From: Papaver somniferum
Taxonomy: Eukaryota; Streptophyta; Magnoliopsida; Ranunculales; Papaveraceae
Reading direction: 5' to 3'
DNA length: 64,000 bases
NCBI RefSeq assembly: GCF_003573695.1
Contig: NC_039368.1
Location: 9,571,860-9,635,859 of the forward strand
In this document: positions 21,201 to 33,345 of the stretch, one piece after another
Layout: every line of letters starts with the position of its first letter
How positions within the stretch are numbered: the stretch's first letter is position 1
Notes under the pieces: model-generated
Told to the model about the DNA's origin: nothing
Databases searched by the model: none
Seen by the model: the letters and a program-made list of their open reading frames with translations, nothing else
Position numbers and translations under genes: made by a program

Positions 21201-23656
21201 TTGTTTGAGCATTGTTCGGTTAAACTCGCTAGCGTTGCTATCTCAAGCTTGCTTGTAAAGTTTAATGATCAAAACTAAAAGTGTTGATTTCTACTCTACT
21301 TATAGCCATGTCTCGGACTAGGATATATTGTTTAGTTGAGATTTAGACTTCACGGCGTTCATCCATTGAAGACGAAGAACTACTAAGGAGAGCTTTTAGA
21401 ACTTCATCAACAAAAGATATGTGGAGACTGAAACCCATCTATCACTCGGAAAGTCTATTTATACTCTATCTCCTATATTGAGAAAAAAGTCGTATAGCTA
21501 TATAGTATTCAATTATACACATTTGATATTTCGAGCTGAGTTTAACTCGCTTACATATTTCTCGAAATATGTGTTGGTAAGATTTCGTTTTAACCAAGTT
21601 CATCTTATGTTCTTCACGAAAGTCAAAAGGTGATCATATGAAAATCACCTTATAACATCTCATTTGATGTGGACTCGGAATATTTTGTATTGATTCTATC
21701 AATCACTTGAAAATAGCTTTGATGCTAATAGTTTGTGAAAACAACTATTGTCATCCTCTAAGAATGTTTCAATGATTGAAATAGAGTTTAAAACACCATA
21801 ATTGGATTGTCGACATAGTATGCGTACTTGCATATGTGTTGATCCAAGACCGGTATAGTATGCATACCCGTATGCGTACTGGCAAGGTCAGGTAAAGTCC
21901 GGGATCCTTGGTATGCGTACCCGTACGCGTACTGGAGAACTCAGTTGAAGTCCGGGAACTATTGTATGTGTACCAATACACGTACTAATTCAACTGATGT
22001 TTTGGATGTGTGATAGTATGCATACCCGTTTGCATACTTGAGTGGGTTATGTTCTAGAATCGGTTGAGTCATGAGCCAATACATTTATATAATAAGGAAT
22101 ACAATCTTTTCCAAACCGTGGCTATAATGTTCATGAATTGGTTCGAGTGAATCAAACTGATTTTGTTTCAATTGTGTTATTGTATACTTGTATGAGAATA
22201 TAACAATTGACGAACTCTATAACTAGTTTTATTTGAGTCATTTGAATTAGTTGTGATTAAGATGAATAAGGTTGATATGAAAGTGTTCGTGTGGCTAACT
22301 TCGGTTAACTATTGTTGAACCAACCTAGTATACACGTTTAGGTACGGTTACCCATATCTAAGTGAAGGTACATTTCATTTGTGTGTAGCAATATAAGTTC
22401 GATCTAACGTTTGAAAGATATTAGCTTAAGTCTAATCAAGTTTTCATCTAACGGTGAATATTGAATGCTTTGATACCAATGTAGCATTGATTGCAAACCC
22501 TGATTTGAAAACTATATAAGGGAGAACTCTAGCAACTGGGAAACCTAATCCCCACACCTATTGTGTTATACTAGTTTCCACTAGTGTCAATTCTCCTTTA
22601 ACCTTAGGATTATTCCAAAACCCTGTAGGTTAACGACTTGAATACTTCATTGGGATTGTGAATGAATCCAGACCCAACTATTTTCTCTGTAGTTACGTTT
22701 TCAGATCTTACTAGTACTATTGTGATTGAGTACTATCTTTTCTAATATTTGATTGAGATTTATCTTTGATAGGTAAGATTAAAAGTAGTCATAAACATTT
22801 TCGTCTCATCGTTTGTGATTCCACAATATCTTGTTTCGCTTCCATACGATTAAGATTATTGTGAGGTGATTGATAATACTAGGATGTTCTTCGGGAATAT
22901 AATTCTATTTTATCAATTGGTTCTTGTGCACCATGACTTATTATAAGACGGAACAAAACTCATATGCATTTTAGTGGAGGCAGATTTATCTATATCAATA
23001 TACTTTTTTGTGTGAGACAAATTGGTTTATCAAGTCTTCGACTTTGGGTTGTAGGAACTCTTAGTTGTGGGTCAGCTAAGGGAATCAAGTGCGTAGAATC
23101 CTGCTGGGGTTCAGAGACGTAAGGAGCGCAACTGTACCTTGATCAGTATGAGATTGGTTAGGGATCAACTACATTCCAGTCCGAAGTTCATTGTTAGAAG
23201 GCTAGTGTCTGTAGAGGCTTAATATAGTGTGGTGTTCAAAGCTGGACTAGGTCCCGGGGTTTTTCTGCATTTGCGGTTTCCTCGTTAACAGAATTTCTGG
23301 TGTCTGTGTTATTTCTTTTCTGCATTATATTTCGTTATATAATAGAAATATCACAGGTTGTGCGTTAAGTTCAATCAATTCTTGAATCCGGCCTTTGGGT
23401 TGTTGATTGAATTGATTGACACTTGGATATTGGTTTGTGATACCGTCCAAATTATTTCTCTTATTCAATTGGGCTCGCAAATTCCTATTTGTTTGATTGC
23501 GGATTGAATTGATAAATTGAGATATAACTCTTTGATACACTTTTCTAAAGATTGAGTCTGGATGTCTAGTTGATTCTCTTGAAAGTATATTGGAGTTAGT
23601 CCATTCAGATTTCCGAATGAAATATTGGGTGTGGTTGTTAGACTTCCGCTTTTTCA
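21201..23656 (+). repeat. 3' LTR of A (2456 bp)
   Basis: It matches the 5' LTR end to end, starting tgtttgagca and ending cgctttttca. The length difference of 48 bp is mostly explained by a deletion of about 52 bp at 22018-22030. There two gtatgcgtacc-type dyads have collapsed into one, consistent with recombination between short repeats. Confidence 0.88.
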
Positions 23657-23660
23657 GTCG

Positions 23661-23975
23661 TGATCGGTCCTTCCAAGTCACATACATGGGTTCAGATCGG
23701 TTATACCTATCACTAGGATCGGTTATACCTAAATATGATACCTACATGTGATCAGTCATACCATTTACCAGGACCGGTTACACCAATTACAAGGATCGGT
23801 CACACAACTCTTAGGATCGGTCACATCAATTACTAAGATCGGTCACACCAATTACAAGGATTGTTCATACCATCAAATGATGGTTACTTAGGATCGGTTA
23901 CTCCAAATTATAAGTCTGGGCATTGTGATCGGTTATACCAAGATACATAACCTGAGTTAAGATCGGTTCTACCAA
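23661..23975. repeat. Minisatellite of (agg)atcggttatacca-type units in the LTR of C
   Basis: About twelve degenerate copies of gatcggt(t/c)a(t/c)acca with spacers of 8-15 bp. The sequence just left of element A (15127-15150, attggttataaca) looks like a continuation, so A inserted within the array. Confidence 0.8.
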
Positions 23976-24612
23976 CTCACACATATTGGTCATCCAAAAA
24001 TACACAATGAATAGCAAGACCAATAATCCTATTGATTTCCATTTCGATTCACAAAACAAGTTTATGAATGTACTTTCTTTAAACAAAAATTTAAAACATT
24101 GTTTCCTATGATGAAATATTCACCATAACCCATACAAATATTCATAACAATATATATACAAGATTATGTAGATATCATATCTACAAAGTTCAAAAGATAA
24201 GCGTTTTACTTCGTAGTCTAATTCCTTAATACTATGATCATACTATTATGATCATGTCACATCACTATAGAGTATAATATACATATATATATACAGTATA
24301 TATAGCTTCGCAGTTATTTTTTCAATACGCACGACTTGAAAGATACGTTAGGAATGAAACAATTTCAAGTAAGTATTACTAGCCTCAAGTGGAAGGATGA
24401 TGTCGTCGTTGTAGTTCATTACTTCTTCGTATTCTTCAAGTTTTTGGAGTAATACTTGTATGTCTCAACATTCCTAGACTTTCTAGTCTAACCTAAACGA
24501 AGTTTGCTCTAGTATTTAATCAAGCGACTCTAGATGAGTTTTGATACTAAAATATGACAACCAAACTTGACATACCAACGCTTTGTGAGTTCAACCGAGC
24601 TATGCTCTAATA

Positions 24613-24624
24613 ATCTCCCCCTTT
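24613..24624 (-). other. Polypurine tract of element C
   Basis: On the minus strand it reads aaagggggagat, directly before the LTR start at 24612. Confidence 0.75.
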
Positions 24625-26454
24625 GTTAATTTTAATGACAAAACTCTTATTACATATGGAGCTAAACGAATTACAAAATAACTCATTCTTCATGCGCTTG
24701 ATTCCAAGTTTCAACAACACATTAATCTGCATATATTCAATCAATAAATGCCGTTGTTGACATTTGAATAACAATTTTTTTTACTCCCCTTAAAGGTAAG
24801 CTACGTAAATATTCAATCCGAACATCTTTGTCATTCCCTTTTTGTAGTAAATATTACTGCCAACAATATGATATGTTTCTCCCCCTTAGTCAATTAGTTA
24901 CTCTTTCGTTAGATATAACTTTAAGCACAATTGTCCTTTCCTACTGATTAAAAATCACTTGTTTACTCCATATATTTCTCCCCCTTTTTGTCACAAAATG
25001 ACAAAGGTTCGAGCAAATAACAAACAAACGAAAGGATCTTACAAATCTAAAAGACTTGTATATAACTTATAAGAGTGAAGCACGAAGGTTTCACATACCA
25101 TTTTAGATAACCAATATCAAAACCCAAACTACAAAAGTAATTTAGTTTCAATATGTTATCAATGAAATAATTTCCCGAAGCAATTTTCCCTAATAGTTCA
25201 ACAATTTGACTAAGATATATAGTCAATTCCCTTGTTGAACCGATTGTGTATGCACAATCGCTTGTTTCGATAAGACCAAAATAAAGATCAAAATTAACTT
25301 TATTTTTCTCATCAGGCTCTAATTATTCAGACAATAACTTAGACCTTTCCCTTTAGACAATACGAATACTAGGTTAGTTAACTAGTTTTTCTTGTTAAGG
25401 CATTCGATTAGACTTGAACAATTGAATCCTCCAATTGATAAGTATAACTAAGATCAGAATTAACTTAGTTTCTCTTATCCGGAATCAATTGGACTAAACA
25501 AATGATTCCGTATTTTTGTTAAGCCACAAACAATAGATACAAACCAAAATAAATTGACTTGCACAATTATTTTCTTAACCGGAAGCAATTAAACAAATAT
25601 AAACATTACAACATCGAAATTGGATCGAACTTCGTTAAGCAAAAACACTTGATACCCAACAATAAAGAAGATACCAAACAATAAGTTAAATAAATTGGCA
25701 CAGTTTTTCTTAACCGGAAACAATTAAATCACACAAATAATCCATACGCTATATAATGGAACATATCAATTGTACTGAAATTTTGTTAAGCACAAAAAAG
25801 TAAAATATATGCAGTATAAACAAGCTTTTCTTAAACAGGAAAACGATTAACTAACAAATTCGTTACCTCAATTTCCCCAGCCACTACTCCCCATAAAGAT
25901 ATATCATTAAACGCAAGTTCAAATAAGAACTCTCCCCCAGTGTGTTGCCATCCTCTCGCAAGAACAAAAGAACAACAACAAAAGCAACCTTTACCAGAGA
26001 AAGGTTAAATCAGTTTTAACTAATGCGTGCCAATAGCAAAAGTTGAAAACCCGAAACACACATGTTGTGCTAAACACAACTCATGTAAACACAAATTGAT
26101 TTCACATATTGTGACTTTTCACATATGAGTTTCAATCGGAACACCTTATGATCCTTTGATAAAACCTACCAACATGGGCTAGAACTTAATCTTGCTAAAT
26201 CAAAAAGTCACATAAATCATAAGGGTTTCACTATATGAGATCGAATATTAAGGTTAATAAAAACCGAAATCAGACATCTCATAAACCAAAAACACATAGA
26301 AAAAATATATAAACACTCATCCACATGTTATAATCGGAAACTATCACACAAAAATTATAAAATAATAATTTTATTCATAAATAATGATAGTTTTATTCAA
26401 AATAGACCTTACACAAGTAATATCGAAATAAATCAATTTATTGATGTCTATTTT
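24625..26454 (-). other. 3' noncoding internal region of element C
   Basis: AT-rich sequence without supported ORFs, equivalent in place to the noncoding 3' part of elements A, B and D. It contains several further minus-strand purine tracts of the gggggag type (near 24892, 24980 and 25935) and a degenerate tandem array (25380-25850). Confidence 0.55.
25380..25850. repeat. Degenerate 105-130 bp tandem units in C
   Basis: The word ttcttaaccggaa(g/a)caatt recurs near 25469 (as ttatccggaatcaatt), 25573, 25706 and 25826 (degenerate). Between copies is a ttcgttaagca-type block. The units also carry imperfect inverted repeats. Confidence 0.6.
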
Positions 26455-26804
26455 CTATTTGAGGTCTAGGAAGTAGAACACTCCTTTATCTTCGAGCCAT
26501 TTTTGACATTCTTTTTTTAATTCTGACTTTTGGTTTCTTTCGCATATCCAAAATTCTGCATCAATTTTCAGGGTACCCTGCAGAGTTTCTGGATCTTTTC
26601 GAGCAGCAAAGGTCAATTATTTCTGAATACAGTTTAATTGTCTACCAAGACTCTTAAGATGAACCAGAAGATCAGTTCCGTTGTTAGGAATTTTGTGAAT
26701 TTCCTGCAACAATTTGTTCTTTGGTTCGATTTCCAATCATTTGACTTATTATCTTTTTTAGAAACAACATTAATGCTTCTTATGTCATCAAAGTCATCTC
26801 CCAT
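26455..26804 (-). pseudogene. Small ORF remnant of element C
   Basis: Starting at the ATG at 26804 the minus strand reads MGDDFDDIRSINVVSKK. After a frameshift near 26715 it continues as an acidic/basic protein (QEIHKIPNN, LVHLKSLGRQL, one stop at about 26619), then ends ELKKECQKWLEDKGVFYFLDLK-stop. Codon-like composition and a clean stop suggest a real former gene. Segment LKIDAEFWICERNQKSELKK is weakly similar in pattern to the B ORF (ESLSLDVELYLQKEQESLDK), which may mean homology. It is cut at its 5' side by the D/B insertion. The function is unknown. Confidence 0.5.
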
Positions 26805-26855
26805 TGTGACTTCACAGATTTTGGTAGTTAGACATGGAAATCTGAGATTCCTCTT

Positions 26856-29358
26856 TGAAAATGCGGGGGTATAACAACTACACCCAACAATTCGTTTGGA
26901 AATCTGAGAGGACTTACTCCAATATACTTTCTAGAGAATCAACTAGATAGTCAGATTCAATCTGTAAGAAAGTATATCCAAGAGTTTATATCTCTATCTC
27001 TCTATTCAATCTGCAATCAACAAATAGAAATCTGCGAGCCAGATTGAATATTAGAGAAGTAACTTGAACGGTACCAAAGACCAATGTTCAAGGATCAATC
27101 AATTTCAATCAACAACCAAAGGTTGGATTTACCAATTGATCGATTCAACGCACAACCTGCAATATTTCAATTATATAACAAAATATAATGCCTGAAAAGA
27201 AATAACACAAACACCAGAATTTTGTTAACGAGGAAAACCGCAAATGCAGAAAAAATCCTGGACCTAGTCTAGTTTGAACATCACATTGTATTAAGCCGCT
27301 ACAGACACTAGCCTACTACCAATGAACTTCAGACTGGATTGTAGTTGAACCCTAATCAATATCACACTGATTCAAGGTACAGTTGCGCTCCTTACGTCTT
27401 TGATCCCAGCAGGATACTACGCACTAGATTCCCTTAGCTGATCTCACCCACAACTAAGAGTTGATACGACCCAAAGTCGAAGACTTGATAAACAAATCTT
27501 CCTCGCACATAAAAGTCTATGGGAATATATAAATCTGTATCTCACATAAATACCTATGAGTTTTTGTTCCGTCTTTTGATAAATCAAGGTGAACATGAAC
27601 CAATTGATAAACCAGACTTGTATTCCCGAAGAACAACCTAGTATTATCAATCACCCCACAATAATCTTAATCGTATGATGGAGAAACTAGATATTGTGGA
27701 ATCACAAACGATGATACGAAAATGTTTGTGATTGCTTTTTATCTTGCCTATCGGAGATTAAATCTCGAGCAAATCTTAGAGAAGATAGTACTCAAACGAT
27801 AGAATCGGGAAAGATCAGAACACGCAACTATAAAGAAAATAGTTGGGTCTGGCTTCACAATTCCAATGAAGTCTTTGAATTCGTTAACCAACAGGGTCTC
27901 AAGAGAACCTAAGGTTAAAGGAGAATTGACTCTAGCTATGCAACTAGTAACACACATGAGGTGTGGGGATTAGGTTTCGCAGTTGCTAGAGTTCTACTTT
28001 ATATAGTTTTCAAATCAGGGTTTGCAATCCAAGTTACCTTGGTAACAAAGCATTCAATATTCACCCTTATATGAAAAACCTGATTCAACCAAGCTAATAT
28101 CTTTCAACCGTTAGATCGAACTTAGATTGTTATACACAAATGAAATGTACCCTCATTTAGGCTTATGTAATCGTACCCAAACGTGTACACCATGTTGTCT
28201 CAAAAATAGTTAACCGAAGTTAGCCATATGATTACTCTCATATAAACATTATTCATCTTAACCATAACTAGTTCAAATGAAACTAGTTAAAGAGCCGTTC
28301 AATTGCTATATTCTCATATAAGTATACAAGAACACTATTGAAGCAAAATCGGTTCGATTCACTCGAATCAATTCATGAACATTATAGCCACGGTTTGCAA
28401 AGATTGCATTCCTTATTATATAAATGTTTAAGTTCATGTACACAACCGATTTTAGAAAGTAGCCAACTCAAGTATGCAAACGGGTACGCATACTTAAGTA
28501 GATGGACCGAGTTTGGTTACGGCAGTACGCGTACGGGTGCACATACTAATCCACACTTCCAAACTCCAGCAGAAATTCACGGACGTGAAACTTCCACCAG
28601 TATGCGTACGGGTATATGTACTTGCCCAGATATCCAAAAACCGAAAGTACGTGTACGGGTACACATACTTCATGTTCCCGGTTTGGACTTATACACAAAT
28701 GTGAGAACACACTATGTTTATATCCATACATGGTTACTTGATTCTAATGTCTTTATTTCAATAATTGAAACTTTCTTAGAGGATGACAATAGCCGTTTTC
28801 ACACATTATTAGCATCAAAGCAATTTTCAAGTTATTGAAATAATCATCACGAAGCATTCCAAGTCTACACCAAATGATTGTATCACACAAACCATGTAAG
28901 ATGTTTACTAGGAAATTTTCACATGATCATATTCTGACTTTCGTCAAGAATATAAGATGAAGTTGGTCGAAGCGAAAGCTTTCAAATACATATTTCGAGA
29001 AATTTGTAAGCGAGTTAAACTCAGCTCGAAATCTCAAATGTGTATAATAGAAAACTATATCGTAATACGACTTATGTTTCAATATAGGAGATAGAGTAGA
29101 AATAGACTTTCCAAGTGATAGATGAGTTTCAGTTTCCACATACCTTTTGTTCATGAAGTTCCACAAGATCCCCTTATTAGTTATTCTTCTTCAAATGATG
29201 AATGCCGTGAAGTCTAATGCTCAACTACACAATCTATGTCCTAGTCCGAGACATCTATAAATAGGCTAGAAATCAAGACTTATAGTTTTGATCACTAACA
29301 TTGACAAACATGCTTGAGATAGCAACGCATGCGAGTTCGACCGAGCAGTGCTCTATCA
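26856..29358 (-). repeat. LTR3, 3' LTR of B (2503 bp)
   Basis: On the minus strand it starts tgatagagcactgctcggtc and ends gcattttca, with the family block gcatttgcggttttcctcg complementary to 27226-27244. The length agrees with the 5' LTR of A (2504 bp). There is no primer site beyond its end, only the broken ORF of C, so it is a 3' LTR. Confidence 0.85.
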
Positions 29359-29370
29359 ATCTCCCACTTT
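29359..29370 (-). other. Polypurine tract of B
   Basis: On the minus strand, aaagtgggagat next to the LTR3 start. It is less pure than in A, C and D. Confidence 0.75.
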
Positions 29371-31639
29371 GTCAATTTTAGTGATAAAACTATCAATAAA
29401 TATGGATTACAAAATAAATAAAACTTTGTAGCTTCTCATCCAAATGCTTGATCTCCTTGGCTCTTCAACAAGACTCGAAATCTTCGTCACTTCCAAGTAC
29501 TCCATGATTCTAAACGTGTTCAACTCAGCATCATAGTTTTTGAAGATCCGTAGCAATAACAATGAGAAAATAGTTGCTCTCAACCATTATTATACAGTGT
29601 CACAGTATTATTACACAACATCAAAGTTCAGTTGTATCACAACTTTGACAACAATACTATGGTGATATGTATCACTCCCCCTTAATCAATACTTCGTCTC
29701 ACAATGAAACCATTCCCCTTTATATAATGATCCGTAAACCATATGCATTTGTATTTTGAAACTACACATTAATTCTCCCTCTTTTTGTCAATATAAATTG
29801 GCAAAGGTACGAAAACTAGTGGGATCCTCATGAAATTTTCATAGAGATACTTCATGATCAAAAGAGAACAACATACCAACTTACTTAGATGCAATCATAA
29901 AGCCGAAGCTAAATGTATTCATTAAGGAATTTATAAAGATACAAGATAACCCCTACAATATTCCACGGTCGCACTCCCCACAAAGATTTGGCAATAAAGC
30001 ACAAGTTCAAAAAGAACTCCCCCCCCATAAAATGTCATTCCCGAAAGAATAACAAAGGGGACCTTTCTTTTACAAGAAAAGATGGATTTCTTTGGATATA
30101 ACCAAATCACATGAAAGCATGAATTTGTATCCAAAAATCTCAATTGAATCAACCACAAAAAAATGATCAATTCAATTGGCCATGCTCAACATAAGAAAAC
30201 TTACGGAGCAACACAGTATATACACAAGGATGTGGATCGGATATATACCAATACTGCGGAATAAACAAGGATCCATTCTATTTTTCATCACTATTTTCAC
30301 AATGATATGTAATAGATTTAATCCTTGTAAACAAAACTTCATCCTATCTTCCATCAATATTTGCATAATGACACAATAGGCTTAACTTTTGTTGTCAAAA
30401 GTTCATTCTATCTTTTATCAATACTTTCATACCGACATATAATAGAGATAACTTTTGAACAAATATGGGACAGTCAAGGTTCACGGACGTAAACAACGTA
30501 TCCCATAACAATTTGCAATATATGAAACCATAAATATTAATATTGAAAAAATCATCTTCACAAATAACTTAGAATTTAAATAAATAAATCTAAAAACATT
30601 GAAGATGAAAACGTTGGAAATAGCTATGTGTACTCACAATAATGGCTATTCCAAACCATAATAATCCTTCTAAAAAGCACAAGAATAAAATTCTTATAAG
30701 AAGTTTCCTAGACAAGACCAAGACAAACTCATAATGCACATACAAGATGACTTGTCCTTACAGGGTAGAATCAACCTTTCACACGGATTTACACCAAGAA
30801 TAGCTATCAAAGGCGTATAAAAAGATTTTCCTAACAAAGAAGAACATACAAAGTCATTAACAACTATGCACCATAGTTCACATAAGATGATAGTGAACAT
30901 TCAAGAATCCCATAGCAATGCGTACTACTGCCGATTCTTGAACTTCCTTATTTGTGATCTACAAATGATCTTAGAAGAGTAGTCCTCCAAGAATCCAAGT
31001 GCCCAAGTCCAAGAGAAGTGGAACAAGTGCGACGAAACGGAGCAAAACACTCCAAAACAAGAGACGGTACAAAGACCAATCTTAACCTATCCAACTTCAA
31101 GAATTCTCATCTCCATTTTGAAGATAATTCAAAGAGGAATATAATGCAAAAAGAATGAGGTCATTCCGATTTTGGCCGAAGAAGTTATAGCCAACACAAG
31201 TTTACCGAGTATCTACGTCTACGGGCAAGTATGCATACGGGTTTGCAAACGAATTTTCATGACTTGGAGCAGTATGCAAACGGGTATGCATACTAAAATC
31301 CCTGTATTTTGATTTTAAATGATGGTATGCATACCTGGTATATGTACCATGAGGTCCAAACATCCCGAACTACTATTTTCATATCTAAACATTTAAAAAC
31401 CTTAAACACCGATCAAGTTAGGTAGAAATGAACGATAAGAAAGGTACATGGATCATTATAAGTACTCTAAGCAAATAAATAAAACACAAAACTTGCTCAA
31501 GTTTATGGACATACCTTTATAAGAATCCAATCGATTTTCTACAGCCTTACCAAACATGATCAGTGCGCCCCAGTTCTCGTGCTTCCCTCACCGTATACAT
31601 AGCAGGGCATTTCTTGGTGAGGATGCACTTCCAACACAA
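29371..31639 (-). other. Noncoding internal region of B
   Basis: From 29371 to about 30690 the sequence is collinear with the noncoding 3' part of A (20050-21189) and of D, including the hairpin repeats (30225-30450) and the ggaatgacatttt block. From about 30690 to 31639 it diverges from A and D and I see no gene. A short run at 31210-31345 carries the gtatgcatacgggt dyads otherwise found in the LTRs. No equivalent of ORF2 is recognisable. Confidence 0.6.
30225..30450 (-). repeat. 65-bp hairpin repeats in B
   Basis: Three units related to those at 20292-20490, here as the complement, with the stem aacttttg..caaaagtt at about 30386-30405. Confidence 0.75.
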
Positions 31640-31909
31640 TCAAGTTGTGTTGAGGTGAACAATGTCTTCCTCACCATGGAACCAAGAAAGAGTTTCTTTC
31701 CAACTACTTTTGCATTCAACAAAGTTAAGAAACATCCAAGAATCTTTTTTTACAAGTTTTACAAAAGACTTTAGAGAGATACACAAAAATTTGAGTCCCT
31801 GATGTCTCATTTTAAAACTTAATAAAAACAGTGTCTGCAGATAATGTTTAGTATTGCGTAGGAAAACTCTTTTGATAAAAAGAGACGTCCTAACTCTTTC
31901 ATAAAACAA
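31640..31909 (-). pseudogene. Gag C-terminal tail remnant in B
   Basis: The minus-strand frame ends EEDIVHLNTT-stop at 31640, matching the Gag end of A (IIVHPSTT-stop) and D (IVVHHSTT-stop) at DNA level over the last 40 bp or so. The rest of this 89-codon frame does not match Gag, and both zinc knuckles are absent. B has therefore kept only the end of gag, fused to unrelated sequence. Confidence 0.5.
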
Positions 31910-31945
31910 GGAAATACTATTATCTTGACTGGGTTTATTAGGAAT

Positions 31946-32347
31946 TTACCCAAGAGATGAATCATGCTTTGAGATGATGCAGTCCGAAGACTGAGATTTA
32001 AACTCCTCTTGTAACTCGTTTAGTTTGTCACAACCAAATGGATTACCCAGAGGAGGAGCATTTCTCTTACTAATTAGTAAATCAATATCAACCTCAACAT
32101 GAATATTATTCATCATAACTTGGTTTAGCTTATCAAGAGATTCTTGCTCTTTCTGGAGGTATAACTCAACATCTAGAGATAAGCTCTCAAGCTTCTTTTC
32201 AAGCCCTGGAAACACTTCAAGGGATTTTTAACCTGGTGGAGGTTTAGATAGAATTTCTTCTACGGATTTTATTAAATCAATCATGGAAGAGAATTCTGAA
32301 ATCCCTGGATCTGGTGGTGCGTTTATTGAGATAGTACTTCTGTCCAT
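31946..32347 (-). pseudogene. B-specific ORF with the Gag leader and a coiled-coil-like body
   Basis: The start context at 32347 and the first residues (MDRSTISINAP) match the Gag start of A (MDRSVISINIP) and lie at the same distance from the primer site. After about ten residues the protein is different: a leucine/glutamate-rich helical segment (LEKKLESLSLDVELYLQKEQ) and then a charged tail ending DSSLG-stop. The total is 133 codons with one in-frame TAA (about 32230). No Gag core or zinc knuckle is present, and the function is unknown. A protein acting as a Gag partner is an inference from position only. Confidence 0.6.
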
Positions 32348-32399
32348 AGAGTCAGATTGCTACAAACACAGACTTATAAGGTCTTTAGCGTGTTTGCCT

Positions 32400-32411
32400 G
32401 CTCTGATACCA
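32400..32411 (-). other. Primer-binding site of B
   Basis: On the minus strand it reads tggtatcagagc, a full match to the initiator-Met type site. It lies two bases from the end of LTR2. Confidence 0.88.
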
Positions 32412-33345
32412 ATCGAAATGCGGGGGTCTAACAACCACACCCAACAATTCGTTTTGCAATATGAGAGGACTTACTCCAATATACTTTCTAGAGAATCAAC
32501 TAGACAGTCACACTCAATCTATAAGAAAAGTATATCCAAGAGTTTATATCTCTATCTCTATGTTCAATCTGCAATCAGCAAATAGAAATCTGCGAGCCCG
32601 ATTGAATATTAGAGAAGTAACTTGAACGGTACCAAAGACCATTGTTCCAGGATCAATCAATTTCCATCAACAACCAAAGGTAGGATTTCCCAATTGATCG
32701 ATTCAACGCATAACCTGTGATATTTCAATTATATAATAAAATATAATGCGGAAAAGAAATAACACAGACACTAGAATTTTATTAACGAGGAAAACCGCAA
32801 ATGCAGAAAAAACCCGAGACCTGGTCCAGTTTGAACACCACACTATATTAAGCCGCTACAGACACTAGCCTACTACCAATGAACTTCGGACTGGAGTGTA
32901 GTTGAACCCTAATAAAGTTGCGCTCCTTACGTCTATGAACCCAACATGATACTAGGCACTGGATTCCCTTAGCTGATCTCACCCACAACTAAGAGTTGCT
33001 ACGACCCAAAGTCGAAGACTTGATAAACAAATATTTCTCACACTGAAAAGTCTATTGGAATAGATAAATCTATCTCCCACAGGAATACCTATGAGTTTTT
33101 CTTCCGCCTTTTGATAAATCAAGGTGAACGGGAACCAATTGATAAACCGGACTTATATTCCCGAAGAACAGCTTAGTATTATCAATCACCTCACAATAAT
33201 CTAAATCGTATGATGGAAAAACTAGATAGTGTGGAATCACAAACGATGAGACGAAGGTGTTTGTGATTACTTTTTATCTTGCCTATCGGAGATTAAATCT
33301 CTAGCAAATCTTAGAGAAGATAGTACTCAAATGATAGAATCGGTA

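Larger units (their letters stand above)
15160..23656 (+). mobile_element. Element A: Copia-type LTR element with gag but no pol
   Basis: The 8.5-kb element has LTRs of 2504 bp (15160-17663) and 2456 bp (21201-23656), an initiator-Met primer site, a polypurine tract agggggagat and a near-perfect target copy (gttgt before, gtcgt after). The 3.5-kb internal region carries a Copia-type gag and a small second ORF but no protease, integrase, RT or RNase H that I can find. It resembles the gag-only class of non-autonomous LTR elements and would need pol in trans. It inserted into the atcggttatacc repeat array in the LTR of C. Stops and frameshifts show it is no longer coding. Confidence 0.88.
1195..24612 (-). 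mobile_element. 3' LTR of element C, split by elements K and A
   Basis: On the minus strand the LTR starts next to a polypurine tract (24613-24624) with tattagagcatagctcggt, closely matching the LTR starts of A and B. It ends at 1195 with ...cgtcttttca, matching the LTR ends of that family. The shared block with cgcaaatgcagaaaaa lies at 1584-1599, in the expected place near the LTR 3' end. After removing K with its TSD (2785-14898) and A with its TSD (15160-23661), about 2.8 kb of LTR remains, close to the 2.5-kb LTRs of the relatives. Element C is therefore the host of the other insertions here. The terminal TG is mutated to TA. Confidence 0.7.

Noticed and set aside
23325..23687. 120-codon minus-strand ORF at the end of the A 3' LTR
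   Set aside because: Lies in the U5 of the LTR and runs across the element boundary; corresponding LTR copies do not keep it open.
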